From Gnetum montanum (Eukaryota; Streptophyta; Gnetopsida; Gnetales; Gnetaceae): a stretch of DNA of 35,648 bases. This document shows, piece by piece, positions 1 through 11,540 of the stretch. Made by a program: the position numbers and the translations under genes. Each line of letters starts with the position of its first letter. Position 1 is the stretch's first letter. The DNA is taken from assembly GCA_015680685.1 (NCBI GenBank), contig MNCI01012724.1:1-35648 (forward strand), written 5' to 3'. The notes beneath the pieces are model-generated. The model was not told the origin of the DNA and did no database searches. It saw only the letters and a program-made list of their open reading frames with translations.

Positions 1-41
1 CTCTCTAAGAAGTGAATATAGAAAAAATTCTTTACCTTTTA
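1..41. repeat. Left copy of 41-bp terminal direct repeat
   Basis: The first 41 bases of the window are identical to the last 41 (35608-35648). The match begins CTCTCTAAGAAGTGAATATA and ends in CTTTACCTTTTA. An exact match reaching both contig ends fits an assembly overlap of a closed graph path, a tandem duplication or a circular molecule. No LTR-type TG...CA ends are seen here. Confidence 0.95.
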
Positions 42-2200
42 AAAATTTTTTCTTTTGATTGTCATTAAAATTATCAACAACATTTTAAATCTTGATAATG
101 TTTTCACATTCATATTGTACAATATAAGTACATAAAAGGTGCACTATGCATGACAAGTTATTGGAAGATGTTATAGTCTTAGAATTGTAGACTTGAATCC
201 TCAACTTGTTCCTTGTTATTTTAAGTGATTGTTCTAACTATCTTGTAAAATTGAAAATGTTTTTTATATTATTTATATATGTTAGGTACAAATAAGTATG
301 GTTGATTATGGTCATCAAATATGCATGCATTTGCACCATAGTAATCAGGAGTTACTACTAAGGAAGATTAGCCTATCTACTTGATCTTTTGTTCATAAAA
401 GGATATAGCAAATAAATTTTTTATCAATCCTAGTACATGATTTTATTCTGTTTAAATTATTCTGGATGATGGTTAGTCTAAATCTTGATTTAAACTAAAA
501 CTAAAATCAAAATTTACTTATGTTCATAAGCCTTCTAGATTTATGGGATAGAAGTATACATGCTATGAATTTTGAAAATATAATTAAGAAAATTACCAAG
601 TGTTCCTAGTAACATTTGAAACAAATCAACCAAATTTGCAATTGTAATATCTCATCTATGTCTAAAGAAATTGTAGGAAAATATGGTATTCATCTTTAAT
701 AATATTTGGATTGCATAATTAGTATATTTGTTCTTCATAAGGAATTTTGAGCCATCTACTTGATTCAACTCTCAAATGATGAGATCCCATTCATGTTTGT
801 AATTGATGAACAGTAGCAACAAATAAAAAGTTTGCCTTTAGGTCTCCCTTCATACTATTCAAATAGAAATATTTTTTTCCTTCTACATTTCCCAAAGTTT
901 TTAAAATACGATTTATTTTACCAAATTGAAAACTTACTTATTAGAATAGAGAATGCACTCTTCAATATTCCATTTATTAAGTCATAGCATTTCCTCATGA
1001 AGCTATTCTTTATCATGGGTTTCCATCATCACTTTTTTAGAATATTTATCCAATAAAGATGTAGAAAGATTATGAGTGTAGATTATAAACTAGCAAATAG
1101 CTTCAACCTCTAACAACATCATCTCTACTTATATTATATTGTTTTTGTCTCTTCACTTTAAATTCATTTGGCAAAAAAAGCTTTTGAATTTCTTCTATTT
1201 ATTTGCAACACACCCATACAAAATAGTAGGTTGAACAATGATATGATAAAATTATTTTTAAATATCCTACTGTGGAATAGATTTATTCTTATATTTGCTT
1301 TTAAAGTTGCTTTCATAACAGTTGTAACTCTTTTGAGTGTTGCACTGATTCTATTTATAATTATAGGAGCATTTTAGGCTAAGATATTTGTAAGAGGAAA
1401 TTATGTCCACATATTCATCTCTTATAGTAAAATTGTACATCTTATTTTGTGTGCCACAAAACATAATGAAAGAATTATATAATATTCCAGATGGTTATTG
1501 AAAGAATATGTACCTGCTTATACATGAAATATAGGATGAGTGATTTCAAGAAATGCATGGAAGCCAAACAGCCCAAGATATCATCAAGTCTAATTACATT
1601 TTGAATGAAAGCCATTGAGTCAAACTGTTGCCAAGTAATTATGAGAGCATTTGCAGCATCCATTGTGAAATCTTTATTTTAAATAAAGTGTGCAATGACG
1701 ATTTTTAATTAAGATAACAAAATCGGCATTTTAATGCTGTGTATTACGACAAGCATCTTTCCAGTTTCAAACTTTTTGGAATACTTAATAAATAGAAAAT
1801 ATGTCAATTATATTTTTATAAGCCGGAATCAACGGCTGCGGATGGAAAAGAAAGGTACATGCGGTGCAAGAAACAATTCCCTGTCAAATGGCTGTAAAGG
1901 TATGGCTGCATCATTTCTCAGAATGAGTGGTGAGAAAGAAAAGTATGGCTGCATCATTTCTTGAGCAAACGATCCAAAGATAAAGCAATAAAAGCATGAT
2001 AATGATGGAGTAATCTGGGCATGACAATTATACTACCCTCAGGTCAGAGGCCCATACCGTTTAGTCTTCACTATGAAATTTTAAGAAAATAAGGTTTATG
2101 TATTAAATTTTTCTTAAAGTTTGAGACAATAAGACAACATATGCACTTAAGATAGAGAAACACGGTTAATTACTACGAGGATAATATACCCGATGAGAAA
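42..2200. other. AT-rich DNA without a supported gene
   Basis: This stretch is strongly AT-rich with stops in all frames. The short open frames (for example 1168-1377 plus and 1475-1663 minus) are low-complexity, hydrophobic or compositionally random, and I recognise no domain in them. The sequence before about 2200 may hold the promoter of the downstream NLR-like gene, but I see no convincing TATA box or transcription start. Confidence 0.6.
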
Positions 2201-2201
2201 T

Positions 2202-2317
2202 CGGGAAAGTATAAATTCCCAATTAAGGATGACAAGGCAAGAATATTTCGGTCAAAAGTCGGAAAAGCATAAATTCCCAATCAAGGATGACAAGGCAAAA
2301 ATATTTCGGTCAAAAGT
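2202..2317. repeat. 58-bp tandem duplication upstream of the NLR-like gene
   Basis: Two head-to-tail 58-bp copies, 2202-2259 and 2260-2317, differ at only a few positions. Both contain ATAAATTCCCAAT, AAGGATGACAAGGCAA and ATATTTCGGTCAAAAGT. The pair ends about 320 bp before the likely start codon of the NLR-like gene, so it falls in its presumed promoter or 5' UTR. A regulatory role is inference. Confidence 0.9.
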
Positions 2318-2640
2318 CTGATTGAACTGTTGCTTTATTCGAAAGTGTGGCCTTATTCCAAAGTGTTTCTTGCACCGATGCCGTTATTACTTACTGTTTT
2401 ATTTTATCTTTGAAATAAAGTTAACTTCCCTAGCACGTCTGGCATCAGAGAACAGGCGACGACCTATGTTCCTAGAGCTATTAATAGGTTGCCATTCGTT
2501 TTGTTTTTTTTTTTCAACATCATTTCCTAATTGCAATTCCTACTCTGCGTTAAGAAAGGGTTATTCAGAATCCCTGCATTTCCTATTTTGGTTTTGGCAA
2601 GTGCCTTTCTTTTGTCTAAGGGGTTCAAGAAGCCAGAACA

Positions 2641-5600
2641 ATGGGAAAGTGTGGGTGGTCCAGCAAGTTCTTGAGGTTTGGAAAGAGTTGCATGACATCC
2701 AGCGCTAGCGCTCACGATGATGGGCAGCCTTCAACCAGTGGTATGGAGCATGCTTCAACAAATACGTCTGCATCAGATTCTCTACCAAAAATGGATTTGA
2801 GAAATCTTTGTGACCAAATTTTTGCGGTTTTCAACAACATAGAGGTGAGGTTCATATACATGATTCTCAAGCGCTTTTTTTTTTCTTCTCAGAGTTTTGG
2901 TGTGGATTTGCAATAATCACGAGCAATTTGTTTAGGTTGAAAGAAAAGGGAACCCAGAGCAACCATTATGCAGGAGGGAGAGGCTATTTTGGCCAAGGCT
3001 AGCAGATTTGCCCAGTGTTGGGCGTGTTCTACAACAGCTATTTTTAGGGGCCGAGCCTGACTTCCACGTTCTGGTATTTGCTTTCACTTGAATTTTTTTT
3101 CTTGTTTGATTGTTAGTTGGGTTCTGTCCTCATACTAACTAATAATATCATTGGCTTTATGACAATGTGGCTTCATCATGGCCGCTTATAATGATTTTTT
3201 ACTATTGTTTAATTAGGATCCATACTTTCCCAAAGGGGAAAATGATACCAGTACACTTGCATACATGATATTTAGAGATCTCCAAGAAATGGGAAGCTTG
3301 AAATAGGGCTTCTTTCATTAGGTGCGGCCTTGGAAATCTGGGCCAACATTGATGCAAATATGAAGGAAGAATGTTTCAGTGTATTCCAGACTATGTGCAA
3401 TTTGGCTAAGCTGTTATATGAGCTCAAAGATCCAATGGCTCCATGTTTAAAGTTACAGCAGCTGCAACAAGAGTTGCAGAGAGGTCTAGAACTTTTACTG
3501 GAAGGCTCAATTATGTGTGCCATTCATGCCAATGGATCCGAATTTAAAAGGTATGTGTTCTAGCCTGTAGTGTCTCCTTTCACCTTTGCATATCAATTAA
3601 TGAAAGGGAAAATGGTCTCTTATTATTGCTCCAAAGTCCTAACCAAAGAAACATTGGATAGAGTTAATATTGATGTGGTATTCTTCCCCATTTATTTTTA
3701 ATTTATTTTCTCAAATTTGACTGGTTTTAATTGCAAATAAATAAGGTGAGTTTCATTCATGACACCAGCATATTTGCAATACACAAGGAATAAAATTTAA
3801 AGGGCATAGGAGCATGTATGGAAACAACATTCCATTAAAATTTAAAATATTTTGCAGCACAAGATTTAGTACCAAACTCAGAATTAGATATCCTTTTCAT
3901 CATGCAATCATAGCAATCTTACTTGCAAAAAATGTTATAGAATATATAGAATTTGGTAAATGGCAACTTGGATAATTTTTAATACAATAGACTAAACTTC
4001 AACTCGGTTTTTTCAAGATCCTAGACCAAATTATAGGTATCTATATTAAATATATAACTAAGCTAGTTCATTCCTAGAATCCAAGAGTATAAAGCTATTT
4101 GTTTACACATTTTAGTTAGCAAGATAGTTACTTTGTCTTGCTTTACACTCAAAGTATTACATTTAAAATCCTAGTACCAGCACTTTGCAGCATTCTTTCA
4201 AGCATATCTAAATCTTGCAAAGCAAGCAGTTTATTTTTCTTTTAAAAATCTACTTGTTTTCTGATTGCAATATTTACGGATAGTAATAGATATATATGGT
4301 TTTTAATTTCCAAATTTTAAAAATATTTCGAATTTGTTGGGATTATGTTTAAATGCAGATTAGTTAACAGAGGTTTCTTAATTTTTATGTTTTGGTTACA
4401 GACTCTTGTGTGGGTGCTCTCTAAGAGAATCGTTGAAATGGCTAGTGAGAAGAATGAAACCTACTTATAGAAAACTTTGTTCATTTACGGAGACGATTTT
4501 CTTTGAGGGAATCAGATCTTCCCCTCTGGCTGGGCGTCCTGGCATGAGCTATCCCCACTATGCAGGTACGCCTTGCTTCTGCTTTCTTTTTTATGAGCGT
4601 TATTGTCATGGCTTTTCTTGTTAAATGGAGTGTTTAATAAAATATAATTTTAAAAAAACACAGTTGGAATCGAGGAGGGCGTGCAGGAGATTACAAAGAT
4701 GCTGGAGTGGAGAAATCAAAGAAAAACAGTGGTGGTCATTGTGAGTGGTCCGGCAGGAATCGGAACGACGACGGTTGCAGATGCTGTATTCACTTCACTG
4801 CACATTCCCCTCTGCAATTACGTGAGAGTCGCTTGTTCTAACGGCGGTCTCCATAAAATGGAAGGTGATATCATGGCAGAAATATGGACGAGGTACGTTG
4901 ATGAGAGAGTAAATGATAGTGTGGCACCTGACGACGATAGCGGTAGTGATGATGAAGATAATTATAAACAGAGCGAGGAAACTTCACCCAACAAAGAGGA
5001 GGAGATGAAGCATGAAGATGAAGATGAAGAGCTGAAAAAACATGAAGATAATTATCAAGGAAGCGATCAAGGAAGCAAACAATCTTCACCAAACAAAGAA
5101 AAGGAGATGGAGCATGAGGATGAAGATGAAGAGTATAAGCATGGTGATGAAGAAAAGGATGAGGATGAGGATTACAAAGATAAAAAGGATGATGATGATG
5201 ATTATGAGAGTTATGCAAGGAGGAGGAGGATGATGGATTTGGTTGCTATAGAATCTGACGCCATTGCCCGCAGTGGCCCACAAGTATCCTATTTCATCTA
5301 CTTGGATAATGCCGGTGCAAATGATGTAGAAAGGATGGTGGCTTTTCTAAATGAAGTGAACGAAGTGTTGGAGAAAAGCAAAGTGACAAGGATTTTGGTG
5401 ACCACCAGGGACGCAGACTCTACGTGGAAGCAGTTGAAGGAGATGGATAAGGAAGATTGTACATATGAGTCTGTCATAAGGAAGAGGAATATGGATGAAT
5501 CACAGAAGATTATAAGGGCAACCATGGGTGAGAGTGTTTGGCAGGCACTACTTAAGCATCACCATCCTTCCGACTCCTCTTCTTCATCTGAATCCCAGAA

Positions 5601-7644
5601 TGCTGTGCAAATGTTGATGGAAGTGTGTGAAGGGATACCAGGGTGGTTAGTTTTGGTAGGTAAATATGTTGCCGCCCACCCACGTCCACATCGTGCAGTG
5701 CAGCAACTGCTATCAGCATCTCTTGACAGAGAAGGAGAAGACAAATGGGAAAGGATGATGACACTCATGACATTGCATTCTCTTTCAGATGAATCTATGC
5801 ATGCCCTTCGACTCATTTGTCATGCTTTCCACAGCAAGAATTATCTAACCGATAGACATGAAATAATAGAAATTGAACCTAAAATGGTGGAAATTGAAGA
5901 TACATTGGAAGAGCCTGTCCTGACGCCTCTTCATGACAGAGGGCTGCTTAACTATGTTAGAGATTGGCAAGGTAGCGTCCGTGTTCCTTATCTTGTGTGG
6001 CATTACTGTATCACCAAATTCATGGACATGCACAGGTTTGTTCACTCTATCGAAGAGTCACAACACTTGGAAAGGGAACTCCAAATATGTGCAACCCAGC
6101 TCAAGGTACTTTTGTTGTGCAAAGCTTGTTAATGTAATTTGCTTTAATTTTTATCTCAAAAAGATTTCTTTTATAAAAATTGTAATGCAAAATCTGAAAT
6201 ATAACGGGAACTATTTACTTGCGATTAAAGATAATGCATAATCAAGGAGGTTTAACTTGATAAAATTTTTGTTTGTTCTTTGAAACATGTGTAACACTTG
6301 CATAGGGACCTCCAACAACCATCTGGCTCCCTTTAAGGTATTTGGAAGGGAAGGCGATAATAGAGATATATTAAAAGAGAAAAAAATTATGAAAATATTG
6401 GAGAAACAAATTTCTATATAGTTTAAAAATATTTGATAAATGAGATTTATTTGGATAAGATTTCTAGCATCTGTGTTGCATGTTACAGATTTTTGCATAG
6501 CCTTAATTTCAGAAAGTAGGTGATTTGACCTTTATGTTTATTTTTTAATTATGACATTGTTGCAGAAGCCATCTATCAACACTCTTCATTTTCATTTTGA
6601 CGTAAAGGTTGATTTGGACAATGCTGATGATGCAAAGGAGGATGCTGATGACGCAAAGGAAAACGCTGGTGATGGTGATTGGGACGCAAAGGATTTTGGA
6701 TATAAGATTAATGCAAGGAATTTCCATGTGCTGGCCAACACCACCTTACAAATGCTGTGCATCTTGAATAGCCATCCACGAACCTCAATTTTTCCTAAAC
6801 TCACCAACCTCAACAACAGCATAGTGTTTCCTAATCTCATGGTTTACCAGGGAACCCCACTGCGGCTTAGTTCACAGATGTTGCCTTCTCTTCGACGAAT
6901 GTATTTGTTCCTCAAGCATCAGAATGATGTTGATGCCATCAGTCAATCGGTAAGCCATAATTTAATGCAGTTCTGGAACAACTTGGTAATCAAGATGGTA
7001 TTATTATTATTATTATTATTGCTTACTTAAATGTTGAGATTATCTATTTTAATGCATGTTATTTTCCATCATGTATGCATGGCAATCGATCAATCAATCA
7101 GATCCCCCAAGGTTTGAGGTATTTATGGATTGAAAGTAGAACAGCATCGATTCAACTGAGTAGCTCTGCGTGGGAGAGCATTGCAAGGTTGAGAAACCTA
7201 CGAGCTGTGACTTTGTTCTGTGCAGTTTCAAACAACATCCGAGAGCTCAACATCGTGTGCGGCACATTGGAAGAGCTTCCACAGAGTTTTGGGCAACTGC
7301 GGTGCCTGCACACTTTGCGATTATGGTGTGAGAGGCTGAAAAGACTACCAGAAGGCTTTGGAATGCTGCCGTCTTTAAAGGAGCTCTGGTTCGTAAGTTG
7401 CGAGTCAATGGAAGAGCTGTGCAGTGATTTCGGCAATAACCTTGGCTCCCTCAATACGTTGATGTGGGTAGGCAATGCCAGGCTGTCAGGGAGATGTTGG
7501 AAGGAAATAGTAAAACTGAAAGGCTTAACAGTGTTGGTACTGGATCCACGTTTACACGGCAAGCCGCACGTTACGTCTTTTCCGCACCACGTTGACGTTT
7601 ACTACACCAATTGGTTTAGCATGAGCTGCGGTACCATTGGGTAG
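2641..7644 (+). CDS. NLR-type (NB-ARC/LRR) disease-resistance-like gene, non-canonical, seven exons
   Basis: NLRs are intracellular immune receptors with a nucleotide-binding switch. Exons inferred from GT-AG sites: 2641-2844, 2936-3073, 3217-3550, 4402-4565, 4664-6105, 6566-6949, 7102-7644. Phases agree at every junction once a 1-nt deletion near 3290-3297 in exon 3 is allowed for. The product would be about 960 residues. The N-terminal helical region (exons 1-4) is neither TIR nor a recognisable coiled-coil/RPW8 domain. Exon 5 holds the NB-ARC domain: P-loop GPAGIGTTT at 4747-4773 with Thr replacing the Walker A lysine; kinase-2 FIYLDNAG near 5293; RNBS-B RILVTTRD near 5389; GLPL-like CEGIPGWL near 5625; and VPY where MHD is expected (5983-5991). 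A roughly 95-residue Asp/Glu-rich block (4930-5210) lies between P-loop and kinase-2. Exons 6-7 carry a few LRRs (LEELPQSFGQLRCLHTL) and end in TAG. The ATG at 2641 is chosen because the frame runs cleanly to the exon-1 donor. This could be a pseudogene or a sensor-type NLR not needing ATP. Confidence 0.8.
4930..5210 (+). other. Acidic low-complexity insertion within the NB-ARC domain
   Basis: This segment of exon 5 encodes an Asp/Glu/Lys-rich block with an internal duplication: a SSPNKEKEMEHEDEDEE-type unit occurs twice (about 4984 and about 5085), and it ends in a KKDDDDDYE run. It separates the P-loop from the kinase-2 strand, where NB-ARC domains normally have a short RNBS-A segment. GAT/GAA/GAG repeats explain the spurious His-rich and Met-rich frames on other strands. 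Expansion by replication slippage is inferred. Confidence 0.85.
6999..7020. repeat. (ATT)n microsatellite in the last intron of the NLR-like gene
   Basis: About seven ATT triplets lie in the intron between exon 6 (donor at 6950) and exon 7 (acceptor ending at 7101). Nothing suggests function. Confidence 0.9.
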
Positions 7645-7947
7645 TGGGTGTGAAAGTTATAATATATAATGCTATGTATTTTTAGACGTAATAAAATATC
7701 TAAGGTTCACTTTGATTATTTCATAAGTATTCTTCCCTATTAAGTATTATGCTAATTTTTTTAATTAAATGTTTTTAAACTTCTTTTTTTAATTCATTCA
7801 ATAAGCATTAGTACATGTATACTATGACTAGCCTATCCTTCTAATACTAAATACTCAACAATAATTTTGATTAAAATTTACTTTTTGCCGTATTAACACC
7901 ATCTAGATTCGTAACCTTGCCAAATCAAAACTTTTTGCAAAAAATAA

Positions 7948-8061
7948 TAATCTTCTTTCAAGACTTTATTCAAAAATTTATCCATATACTTACATTTGAT
8001 TATTTGAATCAATTTTTTATAAAAGTTTAATCTTCTTTCAAGACTTTATTCAAAAATTTAT
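7948..8061. repeat. 34-bp direct repeat
   Basis: An identical 34-bp word beginning TAATCTTCTTTCAAGACTTT occurs at 7948-7981 and 8028-8061, 80 bp apart. It is a local duplication in AT-rich intergenic DNA. Confidence 0.95.
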
Positions 8062-8963
8062 ATATTACTTTAAATCAGACTATACTTCAATATGATATAA
8101 TAAAGATATTTATGTTACAAATGGAATAAATTTTAAAAGATAAATTTTTTATTTCTTAAGAGCTAGTTTAAAACATCTTGTATAAAATAAAATGCAAGAT
8201 ATTTATGATACACCAATTAATGAAAATTGTTGCATAAAAAATTAGAAAAATAGTTAACTTATTATTATAATTATTTAAAATTTTAATTCTTCACTGATTT
8301 TGGAGGAAATGAACAGATTTTCTATTTTTGAAGTATACCTTTATTAAATTAATTATACAAAACTAGTTTACCTTTGAAAGGTTAAACTAGGATATATTTA
8401 TGAAACAAAAATTGAATCTTTATTAAGTTGAAAGACCTATAGGAACTATTAAAAATATATCATATTTTCATGAAAAATAAAGACAAATACTAAAAATTGA
8501 CCAAGGAAAAATAAGGACTGTATATTTTTTAGGATGTAAAAAAATTTCAAAATATTTTTTTATTTTTGCAGATTTTTGGCAGCCCAACATATCCCATGAT
8601 GTGGGTAGGAAAATTGATTTTTTTCTCATTTTGATGTTATGATATCTTCGTGATCCAGACAAGTTTTGGGCTGATCTTAGGCTTGTTAGAAAGCTTGTTC
8701 TACAATCTATCAACTTGTAAAATTTTAAATCAATTAGAATTTATTTGATGATTCAAATTTGGCCTGAAAAGGGGTCTAGAATTAAACTATTCAACATCCA
8801 AAATAGAAATTGCTGATTTGCAAGATGAATATCTCTATGATATGAGAGACTTATGGAGTGAGTGAATACTTGATACAAAGACTTTTCAATGATCTATTTG
8901 TTTGAAAAATTTGGAATTGATATGAGTTGATTTGATGGTTGGAATCTATAACAAAAAAAGTGC

Positions 8964-9070
8964 CCAAAATGTGAATTTTCAACTTCTTTGATCAATGAGA
9001 ATTGGCGAATATGATAAATTGAGAATTGGCGAATATGATATAACCAAAATGTGAATTTTCAACTTCTTTG
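8964..9070. repeat. Nested direct repeats of 27 and 20 bp
   Basis: A 27-bp word beginning CCAAAATGTGAATTTTCAAC occurs at 8964-8990 and 9044-9070. Between the copies, a 20-bp word (GAGAATTGGCGAATATGATA) occurs at 8997-9016 and 9021-9040. The arrangement is repeat, inner repeat twice, repeat, as expected from local slippage or repair. Confidence 0.95.
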
Positions 9071-10082
9071 TAAGATATCTAAATATCAAGACAACAAACA
9101 CAAGATATATATATCTAAATGTCAAACAAGAATATGGTGCATCCACTGCTACTCGTGTGCACTAGCACTGTATAAATATTTGAATGTAATTGTTATGTGA
9201 GCTGCATATCTTTCACATTTTTCAAAAACACAGTGCAAGTATGCATAGATACAAACATGCGATGCACAGTGCATTTGCAGCCTAGAAATGCAAACCTGTG
9301 ATGCACTGTGAAACACGTCATCGCAGTTTACAAAATTTGCGAGTGCATGCAGTTTGCAAGCATCGCAGGGCTTAAAACATATATTGCTAGATGACTGTGA
9401 GTTTGCAGGACCCTAGCACTGTGTTCCCCATTGTTTTGGGTGTCTGCCTATGAGTAAGCTAAGGATTGAAGGACACTTGCACTGTTGTTTTTGAGAGACT
9501 GCAACTAGATTACGACCTGCATGCACCTGGCACTGTGTTTAAAGTACATTCAGAAATCGATTGCCATGTCATTTTTCATCGTAGCTCACTTGCAGTGTAG
9601 CTTGTGAGTGCACTACATTATGCAGGTACTCTCAGTGTGTAATTTTTGGAATATACACAGCTTAAACAAAAATGAAAACTTTCAAAAGACTAGACAATGC
9701 CTATTTAGAAATACATGTGTAATGGAGGTTCCTCTGAAACACAACATACTATATCCAAATATTATACCCATATTTGCCAAAAGTTGAGATAAAAATCAGA
9801 ATTGCTCCTATATTGAAGTTATTGAAATTTAAGCATTTACAACTTAAAAAATCATCACATGACATGTGTTTATCACATATATTAAAAAAACACATTTATC
9901 AACAACATTGAACACAAAAATCATGCAATGGATCACGGTATTGATTATAGAAAAAGTACCACTTAGAGACAATGTAAATACTTAAGTAGCATCAAAGAGC
10001 AACGTCATAGGCAACTATGCCAGAATACATAAATAGCATCAAAAAGTAATACAATAAAAATAGACACAATGGTCTAGGCAGA

Positions 10083-11540
10083 TCTTGCTGCATTGTTGTC
10101 TTTAGATTCATTTGGTGCATCAGTTTGTATGAAATCTTTCTTTGTGACAGTATCATCAACTTGGGTGATTGGTTGCTCCTCCACTATAGTTGTTCCTTAT
10201 GGTCCTGGCTCTAACTCATGGACCAGAGTGGTCATGTCAACAAAGAGGGGGTCTGGAATATCCTCCATCACTATTGAACCATAGGACCGATGCAATGACC
10301 TGAATTGTTTAGACGAGTATTTACCCATAGATTGAACATTCATAAAGAGGCAAGTAAGCCTCCTATTCACTCGTCCAAAGTGGCCATTGATCTCAAATTG
10401 CATGGTGTCCATGCAGATAATTAGGCTATGCTCCATTGCCTCTAAGTAGGCAAATAGCATTGCATCGTCTCCATATTGTTGTTGCTGCTGGCAATGATTA
10501 ACAGATACAACTTGCATCTTTTTGTTGTTCCCATAAAACTAATCCTAGCCTACCTTCCCACCATCTTCTCGAACACATGGGTCCAAAAGCCAAGTGAGAT
10601 CATTAACTCATGTCCTTGGGACGCGTTGAATGTAGAATGCACATCCCAAATTTGGCAATTGATCCTCCTCAAACATTTACTAGTGCATGAAAAGAGCAAA
10701 CACAATCGATGGAAAAGGCACTGCAGTAACATCTTTGTTGGTGATCTCCATTCGCCTCATGATAATGTGGGGATAGTTCACCAAATAGTCCTTCTCCAAA
10801 TCAAGCAGAACCATGAGGGCAAAGGACATCACATGAGTGTGATGTGTCACAGCCAGGAGATTTGTGTGAATTGCCTTGATCATAACTCTCTGTTGTGGGC
10901 TGAAGTTCCTATAGAGCCATTCTGTCTCATCAGTCTCCACCTTAGGCACTCTACTCAACAGCTGTGTTTTTATATTTGAGGTGGTAGTCACAAAATACAC
11001 ACACTATGGACAACCTACCATGTTTAGTACTTGCCCCAAGATAAGCTCTATAAGTGTATAGGTGGCATTACCAATCTCAACCACCTTTGAGACAAGTGAT
11101 TCGTGATGATGCACCACATAGAACTAATGGGCCTCCTCCTCATAGTAATCAAGACCTCCAGTGATGATGAAATCTAGACAGCGTTCTACAAGCTTATTAA
11201 GCATCTTAGGCCAAATAAGTTGCATCAAAGTGCTGAAGTCACATGGACTCCACAAGGGGGCTGATCTCAACTTCACCTCCCTCTAGTGCTGCTCCTCTTG
11301 TGCCAATGTCTCTTGTGCATGTCGACATGCCTCTGCCTCCTATTCTCTAGCAAATTTTCACACACCAACCTGAGAGCCTGCTTGATATCTTCCTTGCGTT
11401 TGTGCACACTCTTGTGCCTCCTACACTTTGCCAGATCTCCTCCTGGCATCTGCTGTTGATGGTTGAGATGATGTTGGTCTCCAAAGACATAGAAATATAA
11501 TATGCCACAAATGTTAAAAATTAAATCATTGCTGGCCAAC
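10083..11540 (-). pseudogene. Decayed reading frame of unknown family, probably transposon-derived
   Basis: Reading the minus strand from about 11540 to 10083, protein-like sequence continues through scattered stops and at least one frame change. The best segments are 11000-10680 (contains NFSPQQRVMIKAIHTNLL and FALMVLLDLEKDYLVNYP) and 10517-10197 (a short Gln run, then RSLHRSYGSIVMEDIPDP). Upstream in the first frame one can read SKVVEIGNATYTLIELILGQ across 11001-11100. I recognise no domain. Its length, its many stops and the retroelement-rich setting suggest the antisense or accessory ORF of a non-autonomous LTR element. No flanking LTRs are visible. Confidence 0.45.

Larger units (their letters stand above)
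7645..10082. other. Intergenic AT-rich DNA with small direct repeats
   Basis: No supported gene follows the NLR-like stop codon. AATAAA-like signals (AATAAAATA near 7690) could serve for polyadenylation. A 34-bp direct repeat and a nested 27/20-bp repeat are listed separately. The part from about 9150 to 9660 is richer in TGCA/GCACTGTG words but has no LTR boundaries or open frame I can support. Confidence 0.6.

Noticed and set aside
1168-1377. 69-residue hydrophobic open frame
   Set aside because: AT-rich codons give Phe/Leu/Ile by chance. There is no promoter, homology or neighbour supporting a gene.
4871-5283. His-rich minus-strand and Met-rich plus-strand open frames over the acidic block
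   Set aside because: They are shadows of GAT/GAA/GAG repeats in exon 5 of the NLR-like gene. Composition alone explains them.
7152-7562. 136-codon minus-strand frame opposite the LRR exon
   Set aside because: It is antisense to a well-supported LRR exon and has no motif of its own.
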